DNA of 64,000 nucleotides, from NCBI GenBank assembly GCA_963823095.1, contig CAWGKI010000013.1, positions 18,181 to 82,180 on the forward strand. The letters run 5' to 3'. The notes beneath the pieces are model-generated. The model had not been told where the DNA came from and ran no database searches. It was given only the letters and a program-made list of their open reading frames with translations. Position numbers and translations under genes: made by a program. The stretch's first letter is position 1, and each line of letters begins with the position of its first letter. This DNA comes from CAIVVT01 sp963823095 (GTDB taxonomy: Bacteria; Acidobacteriota; Terriglobia; Bryobacterales; Bryobacteraceae). Below are positions 19,309 to 28,144 of this stretch, in pieces.

Positions 19309-20532
19309 GATCATCGTTCTCTAAGTATCGATACAATTGACTCAATTTATGTTTTAATGGGTCATGCCCTTCCCGAGGAAGCGCAGTCCCATCCAGTTCA
19401 GCGAGCAGGACATGCTCAAGCTGGAGTCCATCCGCAAGTCTCGAACCGAGGAGAAGCGGCGTACCCTTCGGGCAGCTTTTCTTTTGGATTCGCTGTCCGG
19501 CCAGAGTGACGAAGCCATCGCGCAGCGCCATCACGTCAGCCGCAGCACTGTCGTGCTCTGCATTCAGAAGTTTCTTCAATTCGGTCTGGACGCAGCACTG
19601 GGAGAGTTGCCCAGACCGGGCAAACCGCGGCAACTGCCGGACGATGCGATTGCCTGGGTACAGCACTGTGCTTGCCAGAAGCCGAAGGAACTGGGATACT
19701 CCTACGAATTGTGGACGTACAAGTTGTTGGTCGCTCACGTACGCCAGCACTGCGTAGCGGCCGGACATCCGGCGCTGCTCCGACTGAGTCGATCCAAACT
19801 TCACAAGATCTTGCGGCAAGGCGAACTGCGGCCGCACAAGATTCGATACTACGTGGAGAAAAGGGACCGAGACTTCGAAATTAAAATGGCTAGCGTGCTG
19901 CACGTCTACAAGGAGGTCGAAATCGTCAATGAATATAGGCGGGGCGAAGCCGGACGCCAACTGGGCATGGTGACAATCTCGTATGACGAGAAGCCCGGCA
20001 TTCAGGCCATCGCAACAACGACGCCTGATCGGCCACCTGTGGTGGGAACGCATCCCAGCCACCTTCGGGATGGAGAGTATGTGCGACTGGGTACGGTATC
20101 GCTATTAGCTGGACTGGATTTACACAGCGGGAGAGTGACCGAAACCGTTAGCGACACACACAACAGCGGTGATTTCATCGCTTTCCTACAGAAATTGGAC
20201 CGCGCCTATCCGGAGCACCATCAAATTCGATTGGTGCTGGACAACCATTCCGCGCACATCTCCAAAGAGACGCGCGCCTATCTGCAGACCATGCCCCAAC
20301 GATTCGTTTTTGTGTTCACGCCGAAACACGGCTCGTGGCTGAATTTGATCGAGAATCAGTTCAGCAAAATGACGCGTACGATGCTCCGCGGAATCCGCGT
20401 AGCCAGCAAGCAAGAGCTGATCGACCGAATTCATCAATATTTCGAGGAGATCAACGCGGCCCCCGTGGTATTTCGTTGGAAGTACAAAATGGACGAAGTC
20501 ATTATTGTATAGTTAATAAGAGAACGATGATC
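19309..20532 (+). mobile_element. IS630-family insertion sequence, complete
   Basis: Perfect 14-bp terminal inverted repeats, GATCATCGTTCTCT (19309-19322) and AGAGAACGATGATC (20519-20532), enclose one transposase gene. TA on each side (19307-19308 and 20533-20534) is the expected duplicated target. The undamaged ends and gene suggest a recent insertion. Confidence 0.93.
19364..20512 (+). CDS. IS630 family transposase
   Basis: A complete protein of 382 residues. The N-terminal helix-turn-helix region is DEAIAQRHHVSRSTVVLCIQ. The DDE catalytic core is SYDEKPGIQA (first Asp), RLVLDNHSAH (second Asp) and KHGSWLNLIENQFSKM (Glu), the IS630/Tc1-mariner arrangement. It needs no frameshift, unlike many relatives. 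It recognises the 14-bp ends and inserts at TA. Confidence 0.95.
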   Translation: MPFPRKRSPIQFSEQDMLKLESIRKSRTEEKRRTLRAAFLLDSLSGQSDEAIAQRHHVSRSTVVLCIQKFLQFGLDAALGELPRPGKPRQLPDDAIAWVQHCACQKPKELGYSYELWTYKLLVAHVRQHCVAAGHPALLRLSRSKLHKILRQGELRPHKIRYYVEKRDRDFEIKMASVLHVYKEVEIVNEYRRGEAGRQLGMVTISYDEKPGIQAIATTTPDRPPVVGTHPSHLRDGEYVRLGTVSLLAGLDLHSGRVTETVSDTHNSGDFIAFLQKLDRAYPEHHQIRLVLDNHSAHISKETRAYLQTMPQRFVFVFTPKHGSWLNLIENQFSKMTRTMLRGIRVASKQELIDRIHQYFEEINAAPVVFRWKYKMDEVIIV

Positions 20533-20761
20533 TAGGCACAGCAAGCCGGGGTCCATGTTCCGACTGCCTACTTAGGCGAGGGCCACTCTCGATGCGAGTT
20601 AGCGGTCACCGGAGCCGCACCCTATCGAAGCACCTTTTCTATCCAGCAGACGCGGTCCGCTTCGTCAACGTGGCCTCCCAGCGGTGGCAGCGGGAGCAGC
20701 CACGGCCGGCCACGCCAGGAGCGGCGGAAAGCGAACTCTGACCTGAGACTTGTCTGCAGCC

Positions 20762-21682
20762 TCAAACCTGCGGGCGAGTGGGTTCAATGTGAACGACCAC
20801 GTCCCCGACTGAGGGTAGCCCACTCCGAATGTGTGATCGGACCAGAGTTGCCACCGCATGCGAGTCTTCTACTGTCATTAGGGGATCGACTTCGACGTGC
20901 AATTCGACATGGTACTTGAGTCCTGTTTTTCTTGCGTAGCATTTCTCCGTTCCACGCACGCCCTCGACTGCTGCGGCCGCGCACCTTATGGCGTCGATGG
21001 TTCCGGGATTCGGCATCGTATCAATCAGATCCATCGACGCATCTCGCAGAACGCGTAAACCCGTATAAATGACGAAAAGACCGACAGCGAAACCGCCGTA
21101 GTGGTCCGCGGTCAGGTATCTCCCGGGGTCGAAAAGAGTGAGACCGAGTGCGGCCAACGCCGCCATGGCGGATAGAATATCCACGGCATCGTTCCAGGCA
21201 TCCGCTATCAACGAGACGCTGCCGATTCTCCTTCCCGCTCGAAACTTGAACGTCGCCATGGAGCCCCGTATAACCATTGCCCCGATCAACGGCCACATCG
21301 CATATGCGCCAGGGGGAGAGTGCGCTTCGGTGATCCTTCCGAGGGATCGGTAGCATATGCCGACGCCCCCACTTGCGAGAATGATCCCTACCGTCAAACC
21401 CGCAAGTATTTCGATTCGGCCGTGCCCATACGGGTGGTTCTCGTCTGCGGGTCGGGAGCCAAGGATCATCCCGAGGAGCACAGCGGTCGAGGCAATGACA
21501 TCGCCGACGAATTCGACGCCGGACGCCACAACCGAAGTGGAGCCTGCCAGCATGCCCACAACAATATTCGCGGTCGCCAGGATGCTACTTGCCGCGATGC
21601 TGACGATCGCCACCTTTCTTCCGAACAGCATGTCGGTTTCTAGCGAAGCGGCGGCATGGGGCATAGACACACAGGGGCTCAT
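20762..21682 (-). CDS. Cation diffusion facilitator (CDF) family transporter
   Basis: I chose ATG 21682 because the longer frame (to 21751) would overlap the TerC gene, whose stop is at 21694-21696. Six transmembrane segments are visible, from KVAIVSIAASSILATANIVV to YGGFAVGLFVIYTGLRVL. The metal site pattern appears as VEFVGDVIAS in helix II and SLIADAWNDAVDIL in helix V, with HPYGHGRIEILAGL between. The cytoplasmic C-terminal dimerisation domain ends the protein (YHVELHVEVDPLMTVEDSHA). It exports divalent metals such as Zn, Fe, Mn or Co in exchange for protons. The usual helix II first Asp appears as Glu or Gly, so the metal specificity is open. Confidence 0.88.
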   Translation of the reverse strand: MSPCVSMPHAAASLETDMLFGRKVAIVSIAASSILATANIVVGMLAGSTSVVASGVEFVGDVIASTAVLLGMILGSRPADENHPYGHGRIEILAGLTVGIILASGGVGICYRSLGRITEAHSPPGAYAMWPLIGAMVIRGSMATFKFRAGRRIGSVSLIADAWNDAVDILSAMAALAALGLTLFDPGRYLTADHYGGFAVGLFVIYTGLRVLRDASMDLIDTMPNPGTIDAIRCAAAAVEGVRGTEKCYARKTGLKYHVELHVEVDPLMTVEDSHAVATLVRSHIRSGLPSVGDVVVHIEPTRPQV

Positions 21683-21693
21683 CGACACTGGCT

Positions 21694-22686
21694 TCACTCG
21701 CTTCTCGTCACCATCTTTACCGGTGTGACGGTGGGGATCGCAGTCGAACAAAGCTCAGGAGGTACTGAAGGCGGACGCAACAAGGAAGCGATCACAGAGC
21801 CAACGAGTAGCGTTGCGACGATGGCGAGCGATACACCGATCGGCACCTTATACAGATCCGTGAGCATCATCTTCGCGCCCACAAAGGCCAGCACCAGCGC
21901 CAGCCCGACATTGAGATAGTGGAATCTCCCCATCACACCGGCGAGCACAAAATAGAGTGCTCGAAGTCCGAGGATGGCAAAGATGTTGGATGTGTACACG
22001 ATGAACGGATCCTTGGTAATTGCGAAAATGGCCGGGATGGAATCGACGGCGAACGCAATGTCCGTGATCTCCACGCCGACCAGGACCAAGAGCAGCGGGG
22101 TTGCGTACCTTCTGCCCCGTTCGACTACCGTGAAGTGCGAGCTCTGATAGTCGGAGACCGTTGGGACCAACCACCGAAACAGTCGAAACAAAGGATTTCG
22201 CTCAAGGTGCACATCCGGTGCTCGCCGGATCAACAACTTGATGCCGGTGAAAATCAGAAAGGCGCCGAAGAGATAGATCACCCAATGAAACTTCTGCAGA
22301 AGCGCGGCGCCGACCAGAATGAAAAAGCCGCGCAAGATCATAGCGCCAAGGATGCCCCAAAACAACACCCGATGTTGGAGCGATGCGGGGACCGCCAGAG
22401 ACGAGAAAATGACCAGAAAAACAAAGATGTTGTCAACCGATAGCGCCTTTTCAATGAGGTATCCGGTCAGAAATTCTAAAGCGCGCTCGGAACCGAACCA
22501 GAAATAGATGCCCAGGTTGAAGACTAAAGACAGGACGATCCATACCAGCGTCCACATCAGCGCCTCCCGCACCCTCAAAACGTGTGCGCGGCGGTGGAAC
22601 ACGCCGAGATCCAGGCCCAACATCGTCAGGACCAATAAGGTGAAGCCGACCCAAAGAAACGGAGTGCCTACGCTTTCGAGGCCCAT
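21694..22686 (-). CDS. TerC/Alx family integral membrane protein
   Basis: A 330-residue protein with about nine transmembrane helices. Family signatures: EKALSVDNIFVFLVIFSSLA (acidic metal-site residues), GVEITDIAFAVDSIPAIFAI and YTSNIFAILGLRALYF. TerC proteins handle Mn2+ export or tellurite stress. It lies 11 bases upstream of the CDF transporter and very likely forms a metal-export operon with it. No obvious Mn riboswitch was recognised upstream, although I cannot fold the RNA. Confidence 0.9.
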   Translation of the reverse strand: MGLESVGTPFLWVGFTLLVLTMLGLDLGVFHRRAHVLRVREALMWTLVWIVLSLVFNLGIYFWFGSERALEFLTGYLIEKALSVDNIFVFLVIFSSLAVPASLQHRVLFWGILGAMILRGFFILVGAALLQKFHWVIYLFGAFLIFTGIKLLIRRAPDVHLERNPLFRLFRWLVPTVSDYQSSHFTVVERGRRYATPLLLVLVGVEITDIAFAVDSIPAIFAITKDPFIVYTSNIFAILGLRALYFVLAGVMGRFHYLNVGLALVLAFVGAKMMLTDLYKVPIGVSLAIVATLLVGSVIASLLRPPSVPPELCSTAIPTVTPVKMVTRSE

Positions 22687-22752
22687 TCGATCTTCCTCTC
22701 AATTTCGTTGCGAGCTCGCAGTTGAAAATGGCATCTCTTCCCTCCAGGCGTC

Positions 22753-22890
22753 TCAATCGACAAGGCTCACCAGGTAGAGAATTCCGATCAGAGCGCCCGA
22801 CGCTATAGCGACAAGCAGATAGTAGAGCATCCGGAACCCTATGGTTGGGCGTCCACGACTCTGTGCCACATTCTGCGGACCAAAAGACAT
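22753..22890 (-). CDS. Small single-pass membrane protein (45 aa)
   Basis: Reads MSFGPQNVAQSRGRPTIGFR, then the hydrophobic segment MLYYLLVAIASGALIGILYL and VSLVD. GAGG lies about 10 bases before the ATG. It is upstream of the TerC gene on the same strand, with 66 bases between. No family recognised; possibly a small partner of the metal exporters. Confidence 0.5.
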   Translation of the reverse strand: MSFGPQNVAQSRGRPTIGFRMLYYLLVAIASGALIGILYLVSLVD

Positions 22891-22932
22891 GAACTTCAAC
22901 CTCTGTTCTGAGTCAGAAACAATGCTTCCAGG

Positions 22933-23217
22933 CTAACGCCCGGTTTGGTTTGACGGGCTGACTTCTGGCGCCACGGCCTTGTCCAAGCCGGCCGCCCCCC
23001 GTCGTGCCTGACCATCTCGGGATAGGGGCACGCTACAGTGAAGACAACGTTCACAATTGGCCCGTGTCGCAAGATGGCAATTAGGACAGTAGACTGTCCT
23101 GAGATTCAGGCTCGGTGTTTTCGGCGTCATAGCTCCGTAATCTCGTACTTCCCCTGCTCTCGCAAGGAACGCTGAATTGCTCGTCACATAGGGGTGTGAG
23201 AGCACGTTCTTGTCCAC
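22933..23217 (-). CDS. Small zinc-ribbon protein
   Basis: The frame is open for 94 codons; an internal ATG (MTPKTPSLNL) is an alternative start. The core is YCPNCHLATRANCERCLHCS, two CxxC pairs forming a zinc ribbon. The C-terminal 30 residues are low in structure. Same strand as the genes downstream to 20762. Function unknown. Confidence 0.55.
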   Translation of the reverse strand: MDKNVLSHPYVTSNSAFLARAGEVRDYGAMTPKTPSLNLRTVYCPNCHLATRANCERCLHCSVPLSRDGQARRGAAGLDKAVAPEVSPSNQTGR

Positions 23218-23512
23218 TTCACGGAGGGAGTGTCCGCACGCTGGATGGCTGGTCTCGCGCGCAGGCCTCGGGACTACCGACCAATTCGCTGTGTGCGGTG
23301 CAACCCGCGGTGGTCCTTGGCAACGGGCCTGACGAAAACCACTACTCGTGGCAACTCCGCTGGTTCCGAACTCCGCGTGTCTGAAGTCAAAGGTCGGAGG
23401 CGCGAAATCCCAAAACGCCCATCCGCCGACACTGCCATGGCCCTACATGAGGAGATTCCGTCGACGACTGAGTGTCCCGATTGATGGCCACCGAAGTGCG
23501 TTGGATGTGAAT

Positions 23513-24253
23513 ATGACCTGCCCAATCTGCAACATCGCACTAAAGTTGGCGCAGCACCGCGGTGTCGACGTGAACTACTGCCCGCTTTGTGGAGGGACTT
23601 GGCTGGACCGCTACCGCTTCGATCATCTCCCAACTCCTACCACCGCCGCCCCACGCCCACATCGGCGGATGCTGCGCATCGCGATACTGACCGCATTGGT
23701 GCTGGCGGTGTGCCTTGTAGCAGTCGTTTCGGTAGCGGCGGTGAAGTTGTGGCCGACAGTGCGGAGCTGGACGGAAGCGCTGCTCAGCGAGAAGGAGACA
23801 GCACTGACCTCCCAGGTCCGCCAGTTGGCGGGCCGCTTGGGGGACCAGCGCGTTCTGGATCTCAGCCGCAGTGGCTTGGACAGCGTCGCGCTTTCAGCTC
23901 TCGTCGGCAATCCCGGTTTTGAGCGATTGCTGAATTCGATTGCGGCCGTCCCTAGTCTCGGACTGTTGGTGCAGAATGGCGCTTATTTGAAGGTGCTCCA
24001 GGAAGCCACACGCCAAAACGTACGAAACCTGGCGGACCTCAATCCCGACAAGATCGTTTCACCGGAGATTCGGGCAGCTACAGCACAGGTTCAGCAAGCC
24101 CTGCGAATGTCACCTAATGCCGAAGCAGCCGCCGGGACTGTCGATCCCATAGTCCTGGAGGTCTTGGGGAGCGACGTGTTCCAACAGCTATCCCGTAGCG
24201 GCCTCCTCGAACGCCTCTTCAGAGGGGCAAAAGGCGGCGCGCAAGTGGATTAA
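23513..24253 (+). CDS. Membrane protein with N-terminal TFIIB-type zinc ribbon
   Basis: I chose ATG 23513, since the protein then begins MTCPICNIALKLAQHRGVDV followed by NYCPLCGGTWLDRYRF, the zf-TFIIB pattern also found at 15408. A transmembrane helix follows (ILTALVLAVCLVAVVSVAAV, about residues 55-75), then about 170 residues predicted helical and extracytoplasmic. An upstream frame to 23348 has no family support. Function unknown. Confidence 0.75.
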   Translation: MTCPICNIALKLAQHRGVDVNYCPLCGGTWLDRYRFDHLPTPTTAAPRPHRRMLRIAILTALVLAVCLVAVVSVAAVKLWPTVRSWTEALLSEKETALTSQVRQLAGRLGDQRVLDLSRSGLDSVALSALVGNPGFERLLNSIAAVPSLGLLVQNGAYLKVLQEATRQNVRNLADLNPDKIVSPEIRAATAQVQQALRMSPNAEAAAGTVDPIVLEVLGSDVFQQLSRSGLLERLFRGAKGGAQVD

Positions 24254-24705
24254 ATCGGTCCGGTCCCTCGGCATCGCCTGCCGCACGGGTGATTCCCACC
24301 TGCCTTGGGCGCTACCGCCCAAAAGGCCCAACCCCCGCCAGTGCGGACCGCGTTGTTTTACGGTATTGGAAGCGACGTGTTCCAACCCTTCTTCCTTCAT
24401 TCGATTTTGTTTGGACGATTCGTCTTACGCGCAGCGGTTCGCTGCATCGCCTTTCCTTTCGCTTTCTGCAATCGTCGGACGCTGCTGGCCGGCAGCTAGA
24501 GGCCGTTTTCGGGCAGTGGTGCCTTATTTGCGGCTCACACTAGGCTCTGGGATTCGAGACTCTCGATCGACACCACCTCGGTCGCGGGGTCATCCGACGG
24601 ATAACAGGACACTGGCATCGGCTGTTGACGTGCACTTGTCGGGGTGAATCGAATTGAACCATGAGACGCCAGACGGAGTCTCGTCTGGAAGCGAGGAGGT
24701 GCATT
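24254..24705. other. Intergenic region, no gene recognised
   Basis: Contains a repeat of about 16 bases (AGCGACGTGTTCCAAC) shared with the end of the preceding gene (24170) and near 24373. No convincing reading frame is present. The last 50 bases include the ribosome-binding site of the M48 gene. Confidence 0.4.
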
Positions 24706-25695
24706 ATGAATCGCGAGACTTGTTTGGTGTTCCTTGCGACACTGTGTGTCCTCCCGATGGCGCCGTTGGCCGCGCAATCAAAGGACAAGAAGAACGACCC
24801 GGACCAGATCGGCAACCGCGATGTCGGCACGGGCGTCAACTTCTATTCTTTGGAGCGGGAGATCGCCCTCGGAAAGCAGTTGGCTCAGGAAATCGAGCGC
24901 CAGGCCAAGTTTGTCGATGCGCCTCTTCCAGCGGAGTACGTCAACCGACTCGCTCAAAATCTGGCCCGGAACTCCGATATCAAGGTCCCGGTTACGGCCA
25001 AGCTCATTGACAGCAACGAGGTCAATGCCTTCGCACTACCGGGGGGATTCCTGTTTGTCAACTCGGGACTGATCTTGAAGGCGGATACGGAGGCGGAGTT
25101 GGCCGGAGCCATGGCGCATGAGATTGCCCATGTGGCGGCCCGCCACGGGACCCGCCAGGCGTCGCGAGGTCAAGTAATCAACCTCGCCAGTCTGCCACTG
25201 ATTTTTCTAGGCGGCTGGCCCGGCTATGCGATCCGACAAGGCGCGGGTCTAGCCGTTCCCATTGCATTTCTAAAGTTTTCTCGTGGTTTCGAACGAGAGG
25301 CGGACCTCCTGGGCCTCCAGTACATTTACAAGGCCGGCTACGACCCTACTGCCTTCATCGACTTTTTCGAGCGAATGGAAGCAATGGAAAAGAAGAAGCC
25401 TGGAACTGTATCGGAGCTGTTCCGCTCTCATCCAAACATGGCAACCCGAATTCAGGTTACCCAAAAGAACGTGCAGGAACTCCTTGCCGCTCAACCGCAA
25501 TATGTCGTCAATACATCCGAGTTTCAAGAGGTGAAGCAGAATCTGACGCTGCTGGCTAACGCTCGAAGGGCGACTCCCGAGAAATCGGGGCCTACTCTGC
25601 GGCGGCCGGTCGGCAGCACTCCGTCGCAGCGAGACGGCGAAGGCGCGAAATCCGACGAGGACGAACGGCCTACTCTAAAACGACGCAACCCCTAA
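24706..25695 (+). CDS. Secreted M48 family zinc metalloprotease (BepA/LoiP-like)
   Basis: ATG 24706 follows GAGGAGG; the 45-base upstream extension lacks support. A signal peptide (CLVFLATLCVLPMAPLAAQS) leads to a periplasmic protease with AGAMAHEIAHVAARHGTRQ (HExxH) and FEREADLLGLQYIYKAGYDP (third ligand Glu), and SHPNMATRIQ near the end of the domain. The tail of about 60 residues is low-complexity and charged. Family members process or degrade outer-membrane proteins. Confidence 0.9.
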   Translation: MNRETCLVFLATLCVLPMAPLAAQSKDKKNDPDQIGNRDVGTGVNFYSLEREIALGKQLAQEIERQAKFVDAPLPAEYVNRLAQNLARNSDIKVPVTAKLIDSNEVNAFALPGGFLFVNSGLILKADTEAELAGAMAHEIAHVAARHGTRQASRGQVINLASLPLIFLGGWPGYAIRQGAGLAVPIAFLKFSRGFEREADLLGLQYIYKAGYDPTAFIDFFERMEAMEKKKPGTVSELFRSHPNMATRIQVTQKNVQELLAAQPQYVVNTSEFQEVKQNLTLLANARRATPEKSGPTLRRPVGSTPSQRDGEGAKSDEDERPTLKRRNP

Positions 25696-25815
25696 CGCGC
25701 TGTGTGGGCCCTGGTCGAGTCCGTAATTCCGGAACCTGCAAACGCGACCGACAGAGAGACTCTGGAAAGCGATATGCATGGGGAGAAGTGAACAATCTGA
25801 AAAGGAGGTCACACG

Positions 25816-26154
25816 ATGAGACTCAAGGCGTTGTTTGTCTTGCTGTCAATTGCACTTTTTGTTTCCATTGAACCAGCGATGGCCGACAAGAGCTATCGGG
25901 TCACGATGACTAGCGCGGCCAAAGTCGGTTCGGTGCAACTGCAACCCGGCGAGTACACACTCGTTTTGGACAATTCCAAGGTCCGCTTTCCGGAGGTAAA
26001 CACAGGGAAGGAATTTGAGGTCACCGCCAAGATCGATGATACCGCCGAGAAGAAGTTCGAGAGCACGGCGATTCACTCGACACGGGCGGAGGGCGCAACG
26101 CTCATTACCGAGATTCGTTTGGGAGGCACGAAAACCAGAGTGGCCTTCCCCTGA
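25816..26154 (+). CDS. Small secreted protein, unknown function
   Basis: A 112-residue protein with a strong Shine-Dalgarno AAAGGAGG and a signal peptide (LKALFVLLSIALFVSIEPAM, then ADKS). The mature 88 residues look all-beta (SAAKVGSVQLQPGEYTLVLD, VTAKIDDTAEKKFESTAIH). Small proteins of this pattern are common in acidobacteria. It lies 120 bases after the M48 gene. No enzymatic motif. Confidence 0.75.
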   Translation: MRLKALFVLLSIALFVSIEPAMADKSYRVTMTSAAKVGSVQLQPGEYTLVLDNSKVRFPEVNTGKEFEVTAKIDDTAEKKFESTAIHSTRAEGATLITEIRLGGTKTRVAFP

Positions 26155-26228
26155 TGCACTTGGGTTGCGAACAGGCTTCGAGCGTGGGTCGCCACCCGGC
26201 GGTGGCAACCCACGCCTTTTCCAGGAGC

Positions 26229-26570
26229 ATGGACTTGCGAATCAAAGTCGCCGACCTTCGTGGTGTACAGGAATCTCGGTTGCTGCCGTTATATTTCCGT
26301 GCAGTCGAGAGCCGCCGGTCGAAGCCGGTTATCGTTGACCAGTCCGCTGCCGAATTGATTCGCCTTATCAACTACGACTTTTGGGCGCCGGGTATCCGAT
26401 TGCTGAGGACCTGGTCGTATTTCGACACGCCCGAGGTTCTTGCGGGGCCGATTTGGGTCTGGCGGCATCTGCCGTCATTGCGAAAGGCAGCGTGGGTGGC
26501 TCATTTCGCCTTTGTCGCTGAAAACACGCCGGCAGCCGTGGCCGAAACACCGTGCGATCCCGGCTTATAG
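26229..26570 (+). pseudogene. Internally deleted LCM-family SAM methyltransferase
   Basis: Starts MDLRIKVADLRGVQESRLLP and continues YFRAVESRR, LIRLINYDF, the N-terminus of leucine-carboxyl-methyltransferase-like enzymes. It then jumps directly to GIRLLRTWSYFDTPEVLAGP and RHLPSLRKAAWVAHF, which resembles the C-terminus of the same family. The SAM-binding centre is missing, apparently an in-frame internal deletion. The 3' end overlaps the histidine kinase gene on the opposite strand. Confidence 0.55.
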
Positions 26571-27985
26571 GGATGCGCGGCTGGGAGCCGCATCATAACC
26601 TCCAGTCCGGGTTTGCGGTTGCGGCAAGCGACCGATCCGCGGCAAGCTTCAATGCTGGACTTTACGATAGCTAAACCGAGGCCCACCCCGCCTGTAGCCC
26701 GCTCCCGCGCGGATTCCAGCCGGTAGAACGGCTCGAAGATCGCCTCCAAGTCTTTCTCTGGAACGCCAGGGCCCTGGTCGGAAATGGAAAGCGTAACCGT
26801 GTCTCCGTCGGCTGCAGCCGATATGTCTATTGGGCCGGCGGCACCCGCATAACGCGCGGCATTCCGCACGACGTTCGAGAGCGCTCGCATCAGGAATTCG
26901 CGGTCCGCGCGAACAGCTATCTGCTGATCCAAGGAGACAGTGATACGCGCGCCGCTCCCTTCACGTTCCACTGCGCGGTCGACGATCTCTGCCAGCGGAA
27001 CGTCCGTAATCGCTGGCTCGACCGTCTGCCGGGTCGTCCTGGAAAAGGCAAGCACGTCGTCGACGAGAGTATTCATGTGTTCGACATCCTCGCGAAGATC
27101 GCTGAGGACCTGTGTCTGTTCAGGTGCGGCGGACCGTTCCAGCAGGCCCAGAGCGACCTGAATCCGCGCGATCGGAGAACGAAGTTCGTGAGCAGCGTCG
27201 CGCAGGAAGCGTTTCTGTCCGTTGACGAGGCGATCCAGATGGGACGCCATACATTGAATCGAGGCGCTAAGCTCTCCCAATTCGTCGTTGCGGTCCACGG
27301 GGAGTCCATCTCCGAACCGGCCTTCGGCAATCCTGGCAGTGGCACCGGCCATTCGCGAGATGGCGCGCTTCAGGCCGCGGACGAATGGCAGCCAACAGGC
27401 GATGGATATCGCGATCACGATACAGCCGATCACAATCCACGGACGCGCGTCGGCATAGAAGAGGTCGTCTTTCCCGGAAGACGCCATCAGGATCCAGGTG
27501 CGGGAGGCACGCCGGTCTCCGCCTTGCCGTCCAAGGGGCGCCGGCACCGCAACCCACTGGCGGTCGGGGTCCGATGTCCTGCCAAGGAAAACCAATTCGT
27601 AGTCATCGTGATGGTGCCCGCGCGGCCTGCGTTCGATAAGCGGTTCGTGCCATGCCAGAAATCGCTCCCGGATGGCGTCCGGCAGGGGCTGCCTTTCCCC
27701 CGCGAGGGCCTCGCCCCTGGCATCCACAACACGCAATTCCACACGGTTCGCGGCCGCGTACGTTGCGATCAGGGAGTCCCACCCCGCGGGGTCCGATTCC
27801 CCGAGTTGAAGCGCCAGAAGCCGGCTTGCGGCAAGGATTCGGTCGTGCGCGGGCGAAAGCAGAAACGATTCGAAATCCAGCCGGAACTCGAGTCTGATCA
27901 GGATGAAGAACGCGAGCCCGAGCAGCACAAGGTTGACGAAGGCAACGAAGAGGACCTTGGTCAGGAGCGTGGGTCGGAGTTTCAT
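26501..27985 (-). CDS. Sensor histidine kinase (HAMP, HisKA, HATPase)
   Basis: A 494-residue protein. Transmembrane helices lie at about residues 10-30 and 180-205 around a periplasmic sensor domain, followed by a HAMP linker. The H-box is RDAAHELRSPIARIQVAL. HATPase boxes: ALSNVVRNAARYAG (N), ISDQGPGVPEKDLEAIFEPF (G1/F) and GGVGLGLAIVKSSIEA (G2). It belongs to the CpxA/EnvZ class, whose partner is an OmpR-type regulator; such a gene lies at 32751-33470 on the same strand, 4.8 kb away with a plus-strand block between. Confidence 0.92.
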   Translation of the reverse strand: MKLRPTLLTKVLFVAFVNLVLLGLAFFILIRLEFRLDFESFLLSPAHDRILAASRLLALQLGESDPAGWDSLIATYAAANRVELRVVDARGEALAGERQPLPDAIRERFLAWHEPLIERRPRGHHHDDYELVFLGRTSDPDRQWVAVPAPLGRQGGDRRASRTWILMASSGKDDLFYADARPWIVIGCIVIAISIACWLPFVRGLKRAISRMAGATARIAEGRFGDGLPVDRNDELGELSASIQCMASHLDRLVNGQKRFLRDAAHELRSPIARIQVALGLLERSAAPEQTQVLSDLREDVEHMNTLVDDVLAFSRTTRQTVEPAITDVPLAEIVDRAVEREGSGARITVSLDQQIAVRADREFLMRALSNVVRNAARYAGAAGPIDISAAADGDTVTLSISDQGPGVPEKDLEAIFEPFYRLESARERATGGVGLGLAIVKSSIEACRGSVACRNRKPGLEVMMRLPAAHPYKPGSHGVSATAAGVFSATKAK

Positions 27986-28144
27986 GGTTGCCGCTTACCG
28001 GCTCACTTTTACTCTAAACCGCTTCACGCATAATCGGATCGTCTTAACCGGAGTTTTACAATCGGGCCCGGGCGAGGACACGAAGGCTTTACATCCGGCT
28101 GGTGAAGTGAATGCAGGGCGGCTAGGCCGTCCGGGGAGCGAAGT

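Noticed and set aside
22687..22752. Manganese (yybP-ykoY) riboswitch upstream of the TerC-family gene
   Set aside because: The leader is short and holds a small reading frame upstream; I could not identify the conserved riboswitch core.
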